A stretch of 64,000 nucleotides of DNA, from NCBI GenBank assembly GCA_024235655.1, contig JACKLY010000003.1, forward strand, positions 186,001 to 250,000. Reading direction: 5' to 3'. A program made the position numbers and the translations under genes. Positions 47,081 through 56,057 of this stretch are shown here, piece by piece (position 1 is the first letter of the stretch; each line of letters begins with the position of its first letter). Source of the stretch: Zoogloeaceae bacterium (GTDB lineage Bacteria > Pseudomonadota > Gammaproteobacteria > Burkholderiales > Rhodocyclaceae). The notes below the pieces were generated by a model that saw nothing but the letters and a program-made list of their open reading frames with translations, was not told where the DNA came from and searched no databases.

Positions 47081-47728
47081 TCAGGTTTGGCGACCAGCCA
47101 GGCGACGAAGAAATGCGCGGCGAGGAGGAACAACTGATTCATCCTCCGGCCTTTCAGGGGCGGGGGCCGACTGTGCATCGGCTGCCTGCACGGTTTCATC
47201 CTGAACAGCATCATCGGTCGTAACTGATTCAGGGGGTGAAAACAAAGACTCCAGCGCCGCCTCGGCAGCAGCCACTGCTGCCTCTTGCTGCGTGAATTGT
47301 GAAACTGGTGCAAACAGGGTGCAGTACTGATAGGCAGGAATGTCGCCGCCGGGGTCGTAATCCGAGATGAATTCAAGGGTACCGACAGGGAAGGCAATTT
47401 TCACGCGCTCGCCCGACCCCATGTCAGACCAGAGCGTGCCGCCCCCAGGCAAGACCACCAGATTGATCGACCATGGCGTAACCACAGCACCCACCCAGTC
47501 GCCTTCATGGCGGCGAAACCCGATGGCCGCAACCGACAGTGCATTGTTCACAAACGGCATGTCATGCATGCTGGTTTCCCAGACGCTCTGATACTTGGCT
47601 GCCAGCGCATCTGCCGGGTTTTCGGTGTAATGCAACGCAGCTTCGCCCGGCTTGCAAGCCCGGTAAAGCGGTGTGCGCACCCGTTCCATCATGTCGCTGG
47701 TTTCGCCCATGGCTTGTTGATTGGTCAC
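47081..47728 (-). CDS. hybE: [NiFe]-hydrogenase assembly chaperone HybE
   Basis: 215 residues. Conserved HybE/HupJ core ~15-150: MPFVNNALSVAAIGFRRHEG, GAVVTPWSINLVVLPG and FPVGTLEFISDYDPGGDIPAYQYCTLFAPV; the last ~60 residues are a low-complexity acidic tail ending in RRAFLRRLAGRQT. The family is a chaperone for Tat-exported hydrogenase small or large subunits. Start GTG 47728 overlaps the hypC stop (TAGTG); ATG 47710 is an alternative. Last gene of the operon. Confidence 0.88.
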   Translation of the reverse strand: MTNQQAMGETSDMMERVRTPLYRACKPGEAALHYTENPADALAAKYQSVWETSMHDMPFVNNALSVAAIGFRRHEGDWVGAVVTPWSINLVVLPGGGTLWSDMGSGERVKIAFPVGTLEFISDYDPGGDIPAYQYCTLFAPVSQFTQQEAAVAAAEAALESLFSPPESVTTDDAVQDETVQAADAQSAPAPERPEDESVVPPRRAFLRRLAGRQT

Positions 47729-48009
47729 TACTTCAGGTCAACGAAGTGCTGGCTCGGATCGTAGTCACCGTGCAGCGAAGCATCGAGGGCCGCCAGCGCA
47801 TCCTCGATCAGCAGGCGATCTTCCTCTTCCACCGTTTCCTTGGCCAGTCCCAGCGAAGCAAGAATCCAGGTGCCGACAGGCTGCGCGCCGATCAGCATCA
47901 TATTCACTCGCTCACGCCGCAGATTGTCGCCTTCGCCGCGCTCGACCCAGGCGAAGAAACCCTCCTCATCGTCCCACTCGACCACGCGCATCGGTATCGA
48001 AAGACACAT
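47728..48009 (-). CDS. hypC: hydrogenase maturation chaperone of HypC/HybG/HupF family
   Basis: 93 residues starting MCLSIPMRVVEWDD; the N-terminal Met-Cys is the family's functional cysteine that binds the Fe(CN)2CO precursor. NMMLIGAQPVGTWILASLGLA matches the OB-fold and carrier region. It is placed inside the hyb operon, so it probably serves the HybC subunit (HybG/HupF role). Overlaps hybD by one base. Confidence 0.92.
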   Translation of the reverse strand: MCLSIPMRVVEWDDEEGFFAWVERGEGDNLRRERVNMMLIGAQPVGTWILASLGLAKETVEEEDRLLIEDALAALDASLHGDYDPSQHFVDLK

Positions 48010-48488
48010 CAGCGTTTCTCCACGGCCTTGATGCCGAAACTGTCCAGTTCTTCGACCATCATGGCAAGCACTTGCGGCAAGGTGGCAGCGATTTCCGGGG
48101 TCAGTTCAATGCCACACTCCAGACTCTTTGGCTGGATGCCGATCAATGCCAGATGCTTGGGAAAACGCTCACGCAAGGTCAGCGCAGCCAGTACATCGGA
48201 GACGCCGATCTGGTGAGGTGAAATCTTGGTCCGGAAGAAAGCCGGCACCTCGTCGTCCACCCGTCGAATCAGGGTGCCTGGCGGCTGATTCACTCGCACG
48301 CAATCGACGATGATCAGCTTGTCGACATCTTCCAGTGATTCCAGCAATTCCATACCAGCGGTGCCGCCATCAATGACGCGTACTTCGGGCGGCAGGACAT
48401 AGCGCTCCTGCAGCAGTTCCACTGCCCGTACGCCGATGCCTTCATCTTCCAGCAGCGTGTTGCCCACGCCAAGAACAACCACTTTCAT
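48009..48488 (-). CDS. hybD: hydrogenase large-subunit maturation protease HybD
   Basis: 159 residues. Cleaves the C-terminal peptide of HybC after nickel insertion. N-terminal VVLGVGNTLLEDEGIGVRAV (~3-22) with nickel-sensing glutamate, DGGTAGMELL (~40), and HQIGVSDVLAAL with a conserved histidine. Follows hybC across a hairpin. Confidence 0.95.
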   Translation of the reverse strand: MKVVVLGVGNTLLEDEGIGVRAVELLQERYVLPPEVRVIDGGTAGMELLESLEDVDKLIIVDCVRVNQPPGTLIRRVDDEVPAFFRTKISPHQIGVSDVLAALTLRERFPKHLALIGIQPKSLECGIELTPEIAATLPQVLAMMVEELDSFGIKAVEKR

Positions 48489-48540
48489 ATGACCTCTCTT
48501 GAATCACGGTATCTGCCAACCACACTCTGCATGCTGCAGA

Positions 48541-48575
48541 AAAAAATGGCGCGAGACTGGGGGAGTCTCGCGCCA
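48541..48575 (-). terminator. hairpin between hybC and hybD
   Basis: 12-base arms TGGCGCGAGACT/AGTCTCGCGCCA around GGGGG, with a T run in the minus direction. It looks like a rho-independent terminator within the operon and would lower expression of hybD-hypC-hybE relative to the structural genes. Confidence 0.82.
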
Positions 48576-48624
48576 AGAGCAGCAGACAGCCTTGCGCTAC
48601 ATCAAAGCCCGATCAAACGAAAAC

Positions 48625-50337
48625 TCAGGCAGCCTTGACCTTGACGATCTCCGTGTGCTCCTCGTCCATCACATGAATGGCGCAGGCAATGCATGGGTCG
48701 AAGGAATGCACGGTGCGCAGCACTTCCAGCGGCTTCTCCGGGTCGGCAATCGGGTTGCCGACAAGGCAAGCCTCGTAGGCGCCCGGCGCATCCTTTTCGT
48801 TTCTCGGCGCAGCGTTCCAGGTGGAAGGCACGACGCACTGGTAGTTCTTGATCTTGCCGTCCTGGATGACAACCCAGTGGGAAAGCACGCCGCGCGGGGC
48901 TTCGTGGAAACCCACCCCTTGCTGTTCGCCTTTCGGGAAAACAGGCTTGTTGAAGGTCTTGAGGTCGCCCTTGCCCATGTTGGCCAGGAGCAGATCCCAC
49001 TGCGTCTTCAGTTCGTCCATCAGTACCGCGCTGCGCACTGCACGCGCCGCATGGCGGCCGATGGTGGAATGCAGTGCATCGATGCCAACCTTGGTCTTGG
49101 CAATGCTGGACACCAGATCCAATGCTGCCGTCGCATACTTCTTGGTCGGCTCGTGGCCGGCAGCGAACATCGTCAGCACATGAGCCAGCGGGCCGACCTG
49201 CATCGGCTTGCCGTAGAAGGTCGGCGACTTCAGCCAGGAATACTTGCCGTTGTCCTGGAAGTCGGTGTACTTCGGTGTCGTCTCACCCTTGTACGGGTGC
49301 AGGGATTTGTCGTTGCCGCCCGAATATTCGTACCACGAGTGCTTGACCGCCTCGGACACGCCTTCGGCAAAATACTTGTCGCTGAAGCTGGTAATCGGCT
49401 TGAAGGTCGACACATCGCCGTTGGCGATATGGCCGCCGGGCATGGCGAATTGAGTGCCTTTTCCGTCGAGTGGAATATCCGGTACGGAGATGTAGTCGGT
49501 GATGCCGCGGCCGTAAGTTGTCCAGTCGGCATAGAAGGCGCCGATGGCAGCCACATCGACCAGATAGACGTTCTTGACGAAGTCTTCCAGCTTGTCGATC
49601 CACTCCTTCACCGCCAGCAGACGCTCGACGGTCAGCACCGACTGAGAATCCAGTGCCAGCGGGTTGGCCACCCCGCCGACGGCGAGGTTCTGGATGTGCG
49701 GCGACTTGGAGCCGAGGATGGTGACGATCTTGTTGGCATAGCGCTGCACCTCCAGCGCCTGCAGGTAGTGCACCACAGCCAGCAGGTTCACTTCCGGCGG
49801 CAGTTTCATTGCCGGGTGACCCCAGTAGCCATTGGTGAAAATGCCCAACTGGCCAGTGCTGACAAAGCCCTTGATCTTGTCCTGAACCTTCTTGAATTCC
49901 TGCACGCTGTTGCCACTCCAGCTGGAGAGGCTCTGTGCCAGGCTGGCAGCCTTGGCCGGATCGGCCTTGGTGGCGCTGACCACATCGACCCAGTCGAGGG
50001 CCGACAAGTGGTAGAAGTGCACGATGTGGTCGTGCAGGCCGTGCGCCAGAATGATCAGGTTGCGGATGTACTGGGCGTTGACCGGAATCTCCAGATTCAG
50101 CGCATTCTCGACAGCACGCACCGAAGCGACCGCATGTACGGTGGTGCACACGCCGCAGATGCGCTGGGTGATCGCCCAGGCATCGCGCGGATCGCGACCG
50201 ATGAGAATGTTCTCGACACCCCGCCACATCTGGCCTGACGACCAGGCCTTGCTGACCTTGCCGTTATCAACCTCGACGTCAACACGCAGATGGCCCTCGA
50301 TTCGGGTAACCGGATCAATCGTGACTCGCTTGGACAT
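48625..50337 (-). CDS. hybC: uptake [NiFe]-hydrogenase large subunit
   Basis: 570 residues carrying the Ni-Fe active site. N-terminal ligand motif RICGVCTTVHA (~59-69) and C-terminal DPCIACAIH; the 15 residues after the histidine (VMDEEHTEIVKVKAA) are the expected peptide removed by HybD. Starts with VTIDPVTRIEGHLRV. Exported with HybO by the Tat route without a signal of its own. Sequence type resembles group 1 Hyd-2-like enzymes. Confidence 0.97.
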   Translation of the reverse strand: MSKRVTIDPVTRIEGHLRVDVEVDNGKVSKAWSSGQMWRGVENILIGRDPRDAWAITQRICGVCTTVHAVASVRAVENALNLEIPVNAQYIRNLIILAHGLHDHIVHFYHLSALDWVDVVSATKADPAKAASLAQSLSSWSGNSVQEFKKVQDKIKGFVSTGQLGIFTNGYWGHPAMKLPPEVNLLAVVHYLQALEVQRYANKIVTILGSKSPHIQNLAVGGVANPLALDSQSVLTVERLLAVKEWIDKLEDFVKNVYLVDVAAIGAFYADWTTYGRGITDYISVPDIPLDGKGTQFAMPGGHIANGDVSTFKPITSFSDKYFAEGVSEAVKHSWYEYSGGNDKSLHPYKGETTPKYTDFQDNGKYSWLKSPTFYGKPMQVGPLAHVLTMFAAGHEPTKKYATAALDLVSSIAKTKVGIDALHSTIGRHAARAVRSAVLMDELKTQWDLLLANMGKGDLKTFNKPVFPKGEQQGVGFHEAPRGVLSHWVVIQDGKIKNYQCVVPSTWNAAPRNEKDAPGAYEACLVGNPIADPEKPLEVLRTVHSFDPCIACAIHVMDEEHTEIVKVKAA

Positions 50338-50358
50338 TGTTATAACCTCCGAAAAACC

Positions 50359-51540
50359 TTAGTGGGCAGCCGAATTGGCGATACCTGCGTCTTCTCGCGG
50401 CAGAACCGGGAAGCGGCGGGTGATGATGATGTAGCCGAGAACCTCGATCGCGAACATGCCGATGGTGACCATCAGTTCAGGCACCGACGGAAAATAGTTC
50501 CAGCCGGTATCGACACCGACGCCGGTGTCGTAGCCGATGAGGAAGGCATTGATGCGCATGAAGATGCCACCGAGCATGATCGCGGTACCTGCCAGGAACA
50601 GCTTGCCTGGATGGCGGCGGGCAGAAGCATTACCAATGATGGCAAACGGTGCGAGGAAACACAGGGTCTCGACCCAGAAAGCCAGTGCGGCAATGTTGCC
50701 CTTGAAGGCCAGCGGCAGCGCGCCACGAACAACGAGATCGCCGAAGCGCACGACAATGAAAACCGCCAGCACGCCGAGCATCACCTTGGCCAGCGGCTCC
50801 AGGAGATGCAGTTCGATCTTCCGGCGATAGGCAGAGGAAGCCACGCAGGATTCGAAGAGCACGACACCATAGCCGATGACGATGGCACTGAGCAGGAACA
50901 GCAGCGGGATGATCTGTGTCTGCCAGAGCGGGTTGATCTGCACCCCCATGACCACGATCAGCGTGCCAAGTGATGACTGGTGCATCATCGGCAATACCGT
51001 GCCCAGGGCAATGAGGAAGAACAGCACCTTGTTCAGCTTCTTCTTCGCATCGACCATCCCCCATTTCTCGAAGAAGGCCGGCGAGAACTCCAGCCACATG
51101 ACCACGATGTAGGCCGAGATACACACGGCCACTTCAAACATCACCGAGTTCGGATTGGCATGACTGGGCGAGAAAATATGCCAGAAATTCCACCAGCGGC
51201 CGAGATCGAAGATGACACCGATACCCGCCAGCGTGTAGCCAAACAGACTGGCCAGCAAGGCCGGACGCACCAGGGGATGGTACTGACCCTTGTTGAAAAT
51301 ATAGACCAGCATGGCGACCGAAAAACCGCCACAGGCAAAGGCCGATCCAATGACCACATCGACCACGACCCAGATGCCCCACGGATAACCATCATTCAGG
51401 TTGGTTACCGCGCCGAGCCCGAAGACGAAACGCACGGCCAGTACGGCAATCATGATCGCGATCAGCACACCGCAAACCAGTGTTGTCGCGTTGAAGAGAT
51501 TGCCGCCTACCGGCGCCGGTGCATGATGATTGGCAGCCAT
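50359..51540 (-). CDS. hybB: hydrogenase membrane subunit HybB (NrfD family)
   Basis: 393 residues from ATG 51540 (AGGAG upstream; the frame extends to 51606). About ten membrane helices. Polysulfide reductase/NrfD fold, passes electrons or protons between HybA and quinone without haem. Conserved start FNATTLVCGVLIAIMIAVLA and YPWGIWVVVDVVIGSAFACG. Begins 1 base after the hybA stop. Confidence 0.95.
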   Translation of the reverse strand: MAANHHAPAPVGGNLFNATTLVCGVLIAIMIAVLAVRFVFGLGAVTNLNDGYPWGIWVVVDVVIGSAFACGGFSVAMLVYIFNKGQYHPLVRPALLASLFGYTLAGIGVIFDLGRWWNFWHIFSPSHANPNSVMFEVAVCISAYIVVMWLEFSPAFFEKWGMVDAKKKLNKVLFFLIALGTVLPMMHQSSLGTLIVVMGVQINPLWQTQIIPLLFLLSAIVIGYGVVLFESCVASSAYRRKIELHLLEPLAKVMLGVLAVFIVVRFGDLVVRGALPLAFKGNIAALAFWVETLCFLAPFAIIGNASARRHPGKLFLAGTAIMLGGIFMRINAFLIGYDTGVGVDTGWNYFPSVPELMVTIGMFAIEVLGYIIITRRFPVLPREDAGIANSAAH

Positions 51541-51541
51541 G

Positions 51542-52612
51542 TCAGCGCTCCTCCTTCTCTTCGGATGCATCATGTTCGTCGTGATGCACATTGCGTTTGG
51601 CGACATAGGTCATCGCACCGAGCACGGCAAACGGCATGACCAAGCCACCATAAAGCATGTGCTGGATGGATTCGGAATGTGCAGCAGCTGCTTCCGGCGG
51701 CAGATCCGGCATGCCCACCTTCTGGAAAGGAACCGCTGACAGCTTGAGCACCTGAGTGCCGCCGTACTCCTTCTCGCCATACACATGCTGAAGATAATTG
51801 CCGACGACATTTTCATAACTCTGGTCGGGCTCTTCCTTCCAGGCGTGGCGCTTGCGTTTGCGCTCGCCCTTGCCATCCTCTTTTCCGGAAAGCCTGCGCT
51901 CATCCTCCGGGCGCAGTCGACCACGCGGGAATACAGCCGTGGATCCCGGCTTCAGCGCCAGACGGCGCTTGGCTTCGGCAAGCAAATCTTCCGTACGGCC
52001 GAACAGCGTCGCACCCGTCGGGCAAACCTCGGCACAGGCTGAGTAGTGACCGTCCTTATGACGATGGCGGCACAGCTCACACTTGCCAATCTGGCCGGTT
52101 GGCGAGTCGTACTGATACTTGGGAATCCCGAACGGACAGGCCGCCACACAGTAGCGGCAACCGATACAGGCATCGGCGTTGTACTCGACAATGCCATTCT
52201 CCGGATTCTTGGTCATCGCCGAGACCGGGCAGGCTGACACACAGGAAGGGTCGGCACAGTGCATGCACGATGTCTTCATGAAGGCGTAGCCGTTTTCCTC
52301 GGCATCCTTCGTTTCCATGGTGCCGCTGCGGTACATCTTGATCAGGTTGAAGGTCTTGCCGCTGGTATCCAGAGGCGTGTCCCACAGGTGATCAAGCGTC
52401 GAGAATTCGGCCGGATTGTTATTGACCTGCTTGCACGCCGCCACGCACGCCTTGCAGCCGACACAGAGGGTGGCATCGTAGAGCAGCCCCATTGCATCAG
52501 GCGGCCGCTGCTTCGTCTCGCGAGCTTCGGCCTTGGTCGGGAGGACGGTGGCCGCGACTGCCGCACCACTGGCCGCGACAACGCCTTTCAGGAAATTGCG
52601 ACGATCACTCAT
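51542..52612 (-). CDS. hybA: hydrogenase Fe-S subunit HybA
   Basis: 356 residues from ATG 52612; the open frame extends upstream to 52792 inside hybO and is not used. Tat signal SDRRNFLKG (~2-10) with hydrophobic segment, then four [4Fe-4S] groups: CVGCKACVAACKQ (~51), CMHCADPSCVSACPV (~105), CIGCRYCVAACPFG (~138), CELCRHRHKDGHYSACAEVCP (~165). A basic linker (~225-265) and a C-terminal membrane helix ~310-335. Electron link from HybO to HybB. Confidence 0.95.
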   Translation of the reverse strand: MSDRRNFLKGVVAASGAAVAATVLPTKAEARETKQRPPDAMGLLYDATLCVGCKACVAACKQVNNNPAEFSTLDHLWDTPLDTSGKTFNLIKMYRSGTMETKDAEENGYAFMKTSCMHCADPSCVSACPVSAMTKNPENGIVEYNADACIGCRYCVAACPFGIPKYQYDSPTGQIGKCELCRHRHKDGHYSACAEVCPTGATLFGRTEDLLAEAKRRLALKPGSTAVFPRGRLRPEDERRLSGKEDGKGERKRKRHAWKEEPDQSYENVVGNYLQHVYGEKEYGGTQVLKLSAVPFQKVGMPDLPPEAAAAHSESIQHMLYGGLVMPFAVLGAMTYVAKRNVHHDEHDASEEKEER

Positions 52613-52613
52613 C

Positions 52614-53798
52614 TCAGACCTGCGCTTTCTCGCCCGGCTTGTTGGCGGCTTTTTCCTCTTCCATCTGTTCGGCCTTGTGTGAAAGACCGAGATTCTTGGC
52701 AACCATTGCCCCGGCGCCTGCAGCCGCACCAGCCACCGCGGCCAGCACGGCGGCAGAACCCAATGTGGCGCCAGTGCCTTTTTCTTCGACAATGCGTGGA
52801 TACTGCAGTGGCGGCTCGATATTTTTCAGCTTGGAAACCATGTGGATCGGTTTCTGGAAACCGACACCCTGCTCCGTACAGCCGATGCAGGGATGACCAC
52901 AACCAACTGGCCAGGTACCTGAACCAGCGTCACCAAACAGGATGGTCGGGCAATTGGCGTAGGTTTCCGGCCCCTTGCAGCCGAGCTTGTACAAGCAGTA
53001 ACCCTTGCGGTGCCCCTCGTCGCCAAAGTCCATCGCGAAGCGCCCGGCATCAAAGTGCGCGCGACGTTCGCAGTTTTCATGCACCAGTCGCGAGTAGGCA
53101 AACTTGGGCCGACCCAGCGCGTCAATCTCGGGAAGTGCGCCAAAGGTCAGGAAATGAACAACGGTGGAAAGGAAGTTGTAGGGATTGGGCGGACAGCCGG
53201 GAATGGTGACGACCGGCTTGTCGGTGATGATCTTGTTGACACCGACCGCACCGGTGGGATTCGGGTCGGTGGAGGGCATGCCTCCCCACGAGGAACAGGA
53301 GCCGATGGCGATGATTGCGGCCGCATCCTTGGCGCACTCCTTGAGCAGATCGATCGCCGTTACGCCACCGATCTTGCAGTAGATGCCACCATCCTTGGTC
53401 GGGATTGCACCTTCAACCACCAGCACATACTTGCCGGCGTTTTCCTTCATGGCTGTCTTGCGAGCCGCCTCGATCTGGTGACCGGCTGCAGCAAAAAGTG
53501 TCTCATGGTAATCCAGCGAGATCACATCGAGGATCAGCTTCTCCAGCGTCGGGTGCTCGGCACGCAGCATTGATTCCGTACAACCGGTACATTCCTGGAA
53601 ATGCAGCCAGATGACGGATGGACGTTTTTTCGTAGCCACGGCTTCGGCCACCGCAGCATCCGCCCCTTGCGGCAGACCCAGCGTGGTTGCCAAGGCGGCA
53701 CAGAACTGGAGAAACTCGCGACGGGACATCTGCAAGCGCTCGGCCGCAGCCGCGATCTTGTCGTTCAGCTCCAGCGACAACAGACTGGTATTTGCCAT
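52614..53798 (-). CDS. hybO: uptake [NiFe]-hydrogenase small subunit
   Basis: 394 residues. Tat signal MSRREFLQFCAALATTLGL (~24-42). Fe-S ligands: CTGCTES (~70), later CSSWGGMPS (~167), CPPNPYNFL (~202), then the C-terminal set HENCERRAHFD, CLYKLGCKGPETYANCP and CGHPCIGCTEQG. A membrane helix at ~345-368 anchors it, with a charged tail. First gene of the operon; a sigma54-type promoter lies 85 bases upstream. Confidence 0.96.
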   Translation of the reverse strand: MANTSLLSLELNDKIAAAAERLQMSRREFLQFCAALATTLGLPQGADAAVAEAVATKKRPSVIWLHFQECTGCTESMLRAEHPTLEKLILDVISLDYHETLFAAAGHQIEAARKTAMKENAGKYVLVVEGAIPTKDGGIYCKIGGVTAIDLLKECAKDAAAIIAIGSCSSWGGMPSTDPNPTGAVGVNKIITDKPVVTIPGCPPNPYNFLSTVVHFLTFGALPEIDALGRPKFAYSRLVHENCERRAHFDAGRFAMDFGDEGHRKGYCLYKLGCKGPETYANCPTILFGDAGSGTWPVGCGHPCIGCTEQGVGFQKPIHMVSKLKNIEPPLQYPRIVEEKGTGATLGSAAVLAAVAGAAAGAGAMVAKNLGLSHKAEQMEEEKAANKPGEKAQV

Positions 53799-53882
53799 AA
53801 CCCCACCCTTCTTCTGAATTCACCCGGCATTGGCCGGTAGATCACATTTCGCGCGCTCGGCGCACCTTTTTTGAAGGCTACA

Positions 53883-53898
53883 TACAAGAAATGTGCCA
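53883..53898 (-). promoter_or_regulatory. sigma54 (-24/-12) promoter of the hyb operon
   Basis: Minus-strand sequence TGGCAC-ATTTC-TTGTA matches the RpoN consensus TGGCAC-N5-TTGCA with a single mismatch in the -12 element and exact spacing, 85 bases before the hybO ATG. An AT-rich inverted repeat GTTTTTA/TTAAAAAC (53902-53920) lies just upstream and could bind an activator or IHF. No RpoN activator gene is next to it. Confidence 0.78.
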
Positions 53899-54061
53899 TT
53901 TGTTTTTATCGTTTAAAAACAATGGATTGAATCAGAAGAAGAAAATCAGGCTGCAGTCGAAGCTTGCACCAGGAATAGCAAAGTGGAAACCTGGTAACCA
54001 GCCAGATCAAGAGAAGCGAGGGAGAAACTGGCGCAGACGGACGTCTGCGCCGAGGGGTCAA

Positions 54062-54382
54062 TCAATAGCTGATGCTGAATGTCGATACGTCGACGCGAAT
54101 CGTGTCTCTACCCAATGCGGAAGCCGCATTGCGCACAAAATCCTGAGCCCAGTCCTTGCCATCGGCAAAACGACTTTCACCACCGTAACGGGCAACGCTG
54201 AGTATCTTGTCGATAATCAGCACCTTGCCAACAGGGTTGCTCGGCTCGCATTCCAGATCGTTGAATTCCTTGTCAAACCAGCGACGCGCCTCTTCGGCAC
54301 TCCGCCCCGCAAGCTCGGTATCAGGCAACTTGAATTCGTATTGCTTGCCCTTACCAAACACAACCATGACGTGATATAGCAT
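54062..54382 (-). CDS. conserved hypothetical protein
   Basis: 106 residues from ATG 54382 with a strong GGAGGAGG upstream. Not recognised. Reads YHVMVVFGKGKQYEFKLPDT at the start and RWFDKEFNDLECEPSNPVGK in the middle; no signal peptide or membrane segment. The strong ribosome site argues for a real gene. An 11-base-arm palindrome (GGCGCAGACGG/ACGTCTGCGCC, 54030-54051) lies just downstream without a T run. Confidence 0.62.
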   Translation of the reverse strand: MLYHVMVVFGKGKQYEFKLPDTELAGRSAEEARRWFDKEFNDLECEPSNPVGKVLIIDKILSVARYGGESRFADGKDWAQDFVRNAASALGRDTIRVDVSTFSISY

Positions 54383-54574
54383 CTGCCTCCTCCAGCTTAT
54401 GTATTTTCGGTGCATCAACGTCCTATTCTAGCCATTTTTTGCCCAAGTCCGAACTATTCAAATGCAACGAGCAAAAGTTTACGGCTTCTGTCGCACACCC
54501 GCGCGCGGGGCACATTGTCATTCACGCTACAGACGACTACCATTGGCCGCAAACTCAACCACCCCGGAAGCCAA

Positions 54575-54787
54575 ATGAACCTGAACGAAGAAGAGATCGC
54601 CGCAACCCGCGTGCAGCTTCATGAGTTGCAGGTCGAACACCGGGATCTCGATCTGGTCATTGAACATCTGACCCTCAATCCACCCCCTGATCAATTGCTG
54701 ATCCGTCGCATCAAAAAACGGAAATTGCAGTTGAAGGATCGCATTGCCCAGCTTGAGCGCATGCTGATCCCTGACATTCCGGCCTGA
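54575..54787 (+). CDS. YdcH-family (DUF465) small protein
   Basis: 70 residues from ATG 54575; a longer frame upstream is unlikely. A coiled-coil helical protein: LHELQVEHRDLDLVIEHL and the family signature LLIRRIKKRKLQLKDRIAQL. Function unknown. It is 2 bases ahead of the hydrolase gene, so they are cotranscribed. Confidence 0.8.
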   Translation: MNLNEEEIAATRVQLHELQVEHRDLDLVIEHLTLNPPPDQLLIRRIKKRKLQLKDRIAQLERMLIPDIPA

Positions 54788-54789
54788 GC

Positions 54790-55587
54790 ATGAAACTTGA
54801 TATTGAAGGCATAGAGACCAGAGTCGCCGTAACCCCTTCGGCAACTGGCACAGGCAGACCCAAGCTGCTGCTCATTCACGGCGCCGCCAATGACTCGGAT
54901 GCCTGGCGTGACATATCTCCCTTGCTGGCAGCACAGGGTATCAACACCTACGCCCCCGACCTGCCCGGCCATGGGCAGTCTGCGGGCACCCCGATCTCGT
55001 CCATTGAAGCTCTGGCTGACTGGGTTTTGAGACTGATCGACGCACTGAAACTCGATTCCGTAACACTGGCCGGACATTCGATGGGGTCGCTGGTCGCACT
55101 TGAAACTACCGCGAGGAATGATTCAAGGATCAACGCTCTCGCGCTACTCGGGGCATCCGTGCCCATGCCTGTTTCAGAAGCCCTGCTGGATACGGCACGA
55201 ACAGCGCCGGATGCAGCCTGCCGAATGGTCACTATCTGGTCGCACACACCCGGCTTTTTCTCTCGGGGCGGTGGCGGTCATGGTGTTTGGGGTGCGGGCA
55301 AGACACTGGCAGTCATGCGTCGCAACAGCACAACGCTGGCGACCGACTTGAGCAATTGCCAAGGATACGAGTCAGGGCTGGCATCGGCCAGAGCCATTTC
55401 ATGCCCAAACCTGATCATCGCCGGGAAACGCGACCGGATGACACCGCTGCGTGCCATTCAGCCTTTGCAGGAATCATTGCAGCATGCCCGCCGGTACGAT
55501 ATCGACGATTGCGGACACGCCATGATGACGGAAAAACCGAAAGAAGTTGCGGATGCATTGCTCAGCCTGTTGAATCAGGGAAGCTAA
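54790..55587 (+). CDS. alpha/beta hydrolase
   Basis: 265 residues. HG motif LLIHGAANDSDAWRDI (~20-35), nucleophile elbow LAGHSMGSLVAL (~93-104, serine ~97), acid near IIAGKRDRMTPLR (~210-222) and histidine in DDCGHAMMTEKP (~240-251): a complete triad. Unknown substrate. Cytoplasmic. Confidence 0.88.
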   Translation: MKLDIEGIETRVAVTPSATGTGRPKLLLIHGAANDSDAWRDISPLLAAQGINTYAPDLPGHGQSAGTPISSIEALADWVLRLIDALKLDSVTLAGHSMGSLVALETTARNDSRINALALLGASVPMPVSEALLDTARTAPDAACRMVTIWSHTPGFFSRGGGGHGVWGAGKTLAVMRRNSTTLATDLSNCQGYESGLASARAISCPNLIIAGKRDRMTPLRAIQPLQESLQHARRYDIDDCGHAMMTEKPKEVADALLSLLNQGS

Positions 55588-55593
55588 GCACTC

Positions 55594-56043
55594 CTAGCGT
55601 TGTTCGACACGCCCTGATATCACCTGAACCCGCTCACCCCGCTGAACGACAGGCTGATCATCCTGCTCGAAGGCAGCATACGAGCCGTCATCATAACGAA
55701 CAGTCACCAGCCAGCGCAGTGGCTCCGGCGCTTTGGCCGCCTTGCGCGCTGCCCGTGAGGACGAACCAGTGCCAGCAATGGTGACTGGCTGCACATCCCC
55801 GCCAATTCCACTTTCATCAACCCGGGCCTCGCCACTCAACGTGCCCGAAGAAACGCCCCCCTTCGGTGCCAATTGACGGATATTCGTTACCACGCCACAA
55901 CCCGGGCAACGTGAATCGCCATTCTTCAGGTACTTCCTGACATCATCGGCATTTTGCGGAATTTTTAGCGGCTTTTCCTCCGCCCCCAGCATCTTGACCG
56001 GAATCAGAACGAACAGACATAAGGGCAAGCAGAATTTCAACAT
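55594..56043 (-). CDS. exported protein with SlyB/17-kDa-antigen-like C-terminal domain
   Basis: 149 residues. Signal peptide ~1-20 (FCLPLCLFVLIPVKMLGA). A CPGC pair (~46-49) precedes VVTNIRQL, and the C-terminal block WLVTVRYDDGSYAAFEQDDQ to RGERVQVISGRVE matches the soluble domain of Rickettsia 17-kDa/SlyB-like proteins; the glycine zipper is absent. Periplasmic or envelope protein of unknown function. Confidence 0.65.
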   Translation of the reverse strand: MLKFCLPLCLFVLIPVKMLGAEEKPLKIPQNADDVRKYLKNGDSRCPGCGVVTNIRQLAPKGGVSSGTLSGEARVDESGIGGDVQPVTIAGTGSSSRAARKAAKAPEPLRWLVTVRYDDGSYAAFEQDDQPVVQRGERVQVISGRVEQR

Positions 56044-56057
56044 TCGGATATCTCTTG

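Noticed and set aside
48499..50238. A 579-codon open frame on the plus strand
   Set aside because: It lies antisense to hybC, which has full active-site motifs; the frame is a by-product of high-GC codon use.
54030..54051. Palindrome GGCGCAGACGG/ACGTCTGCGCC as terminator
   Set aside because: The stem is good but there is no T run in either useful direction; kept only as a note to the neighbouring gene.
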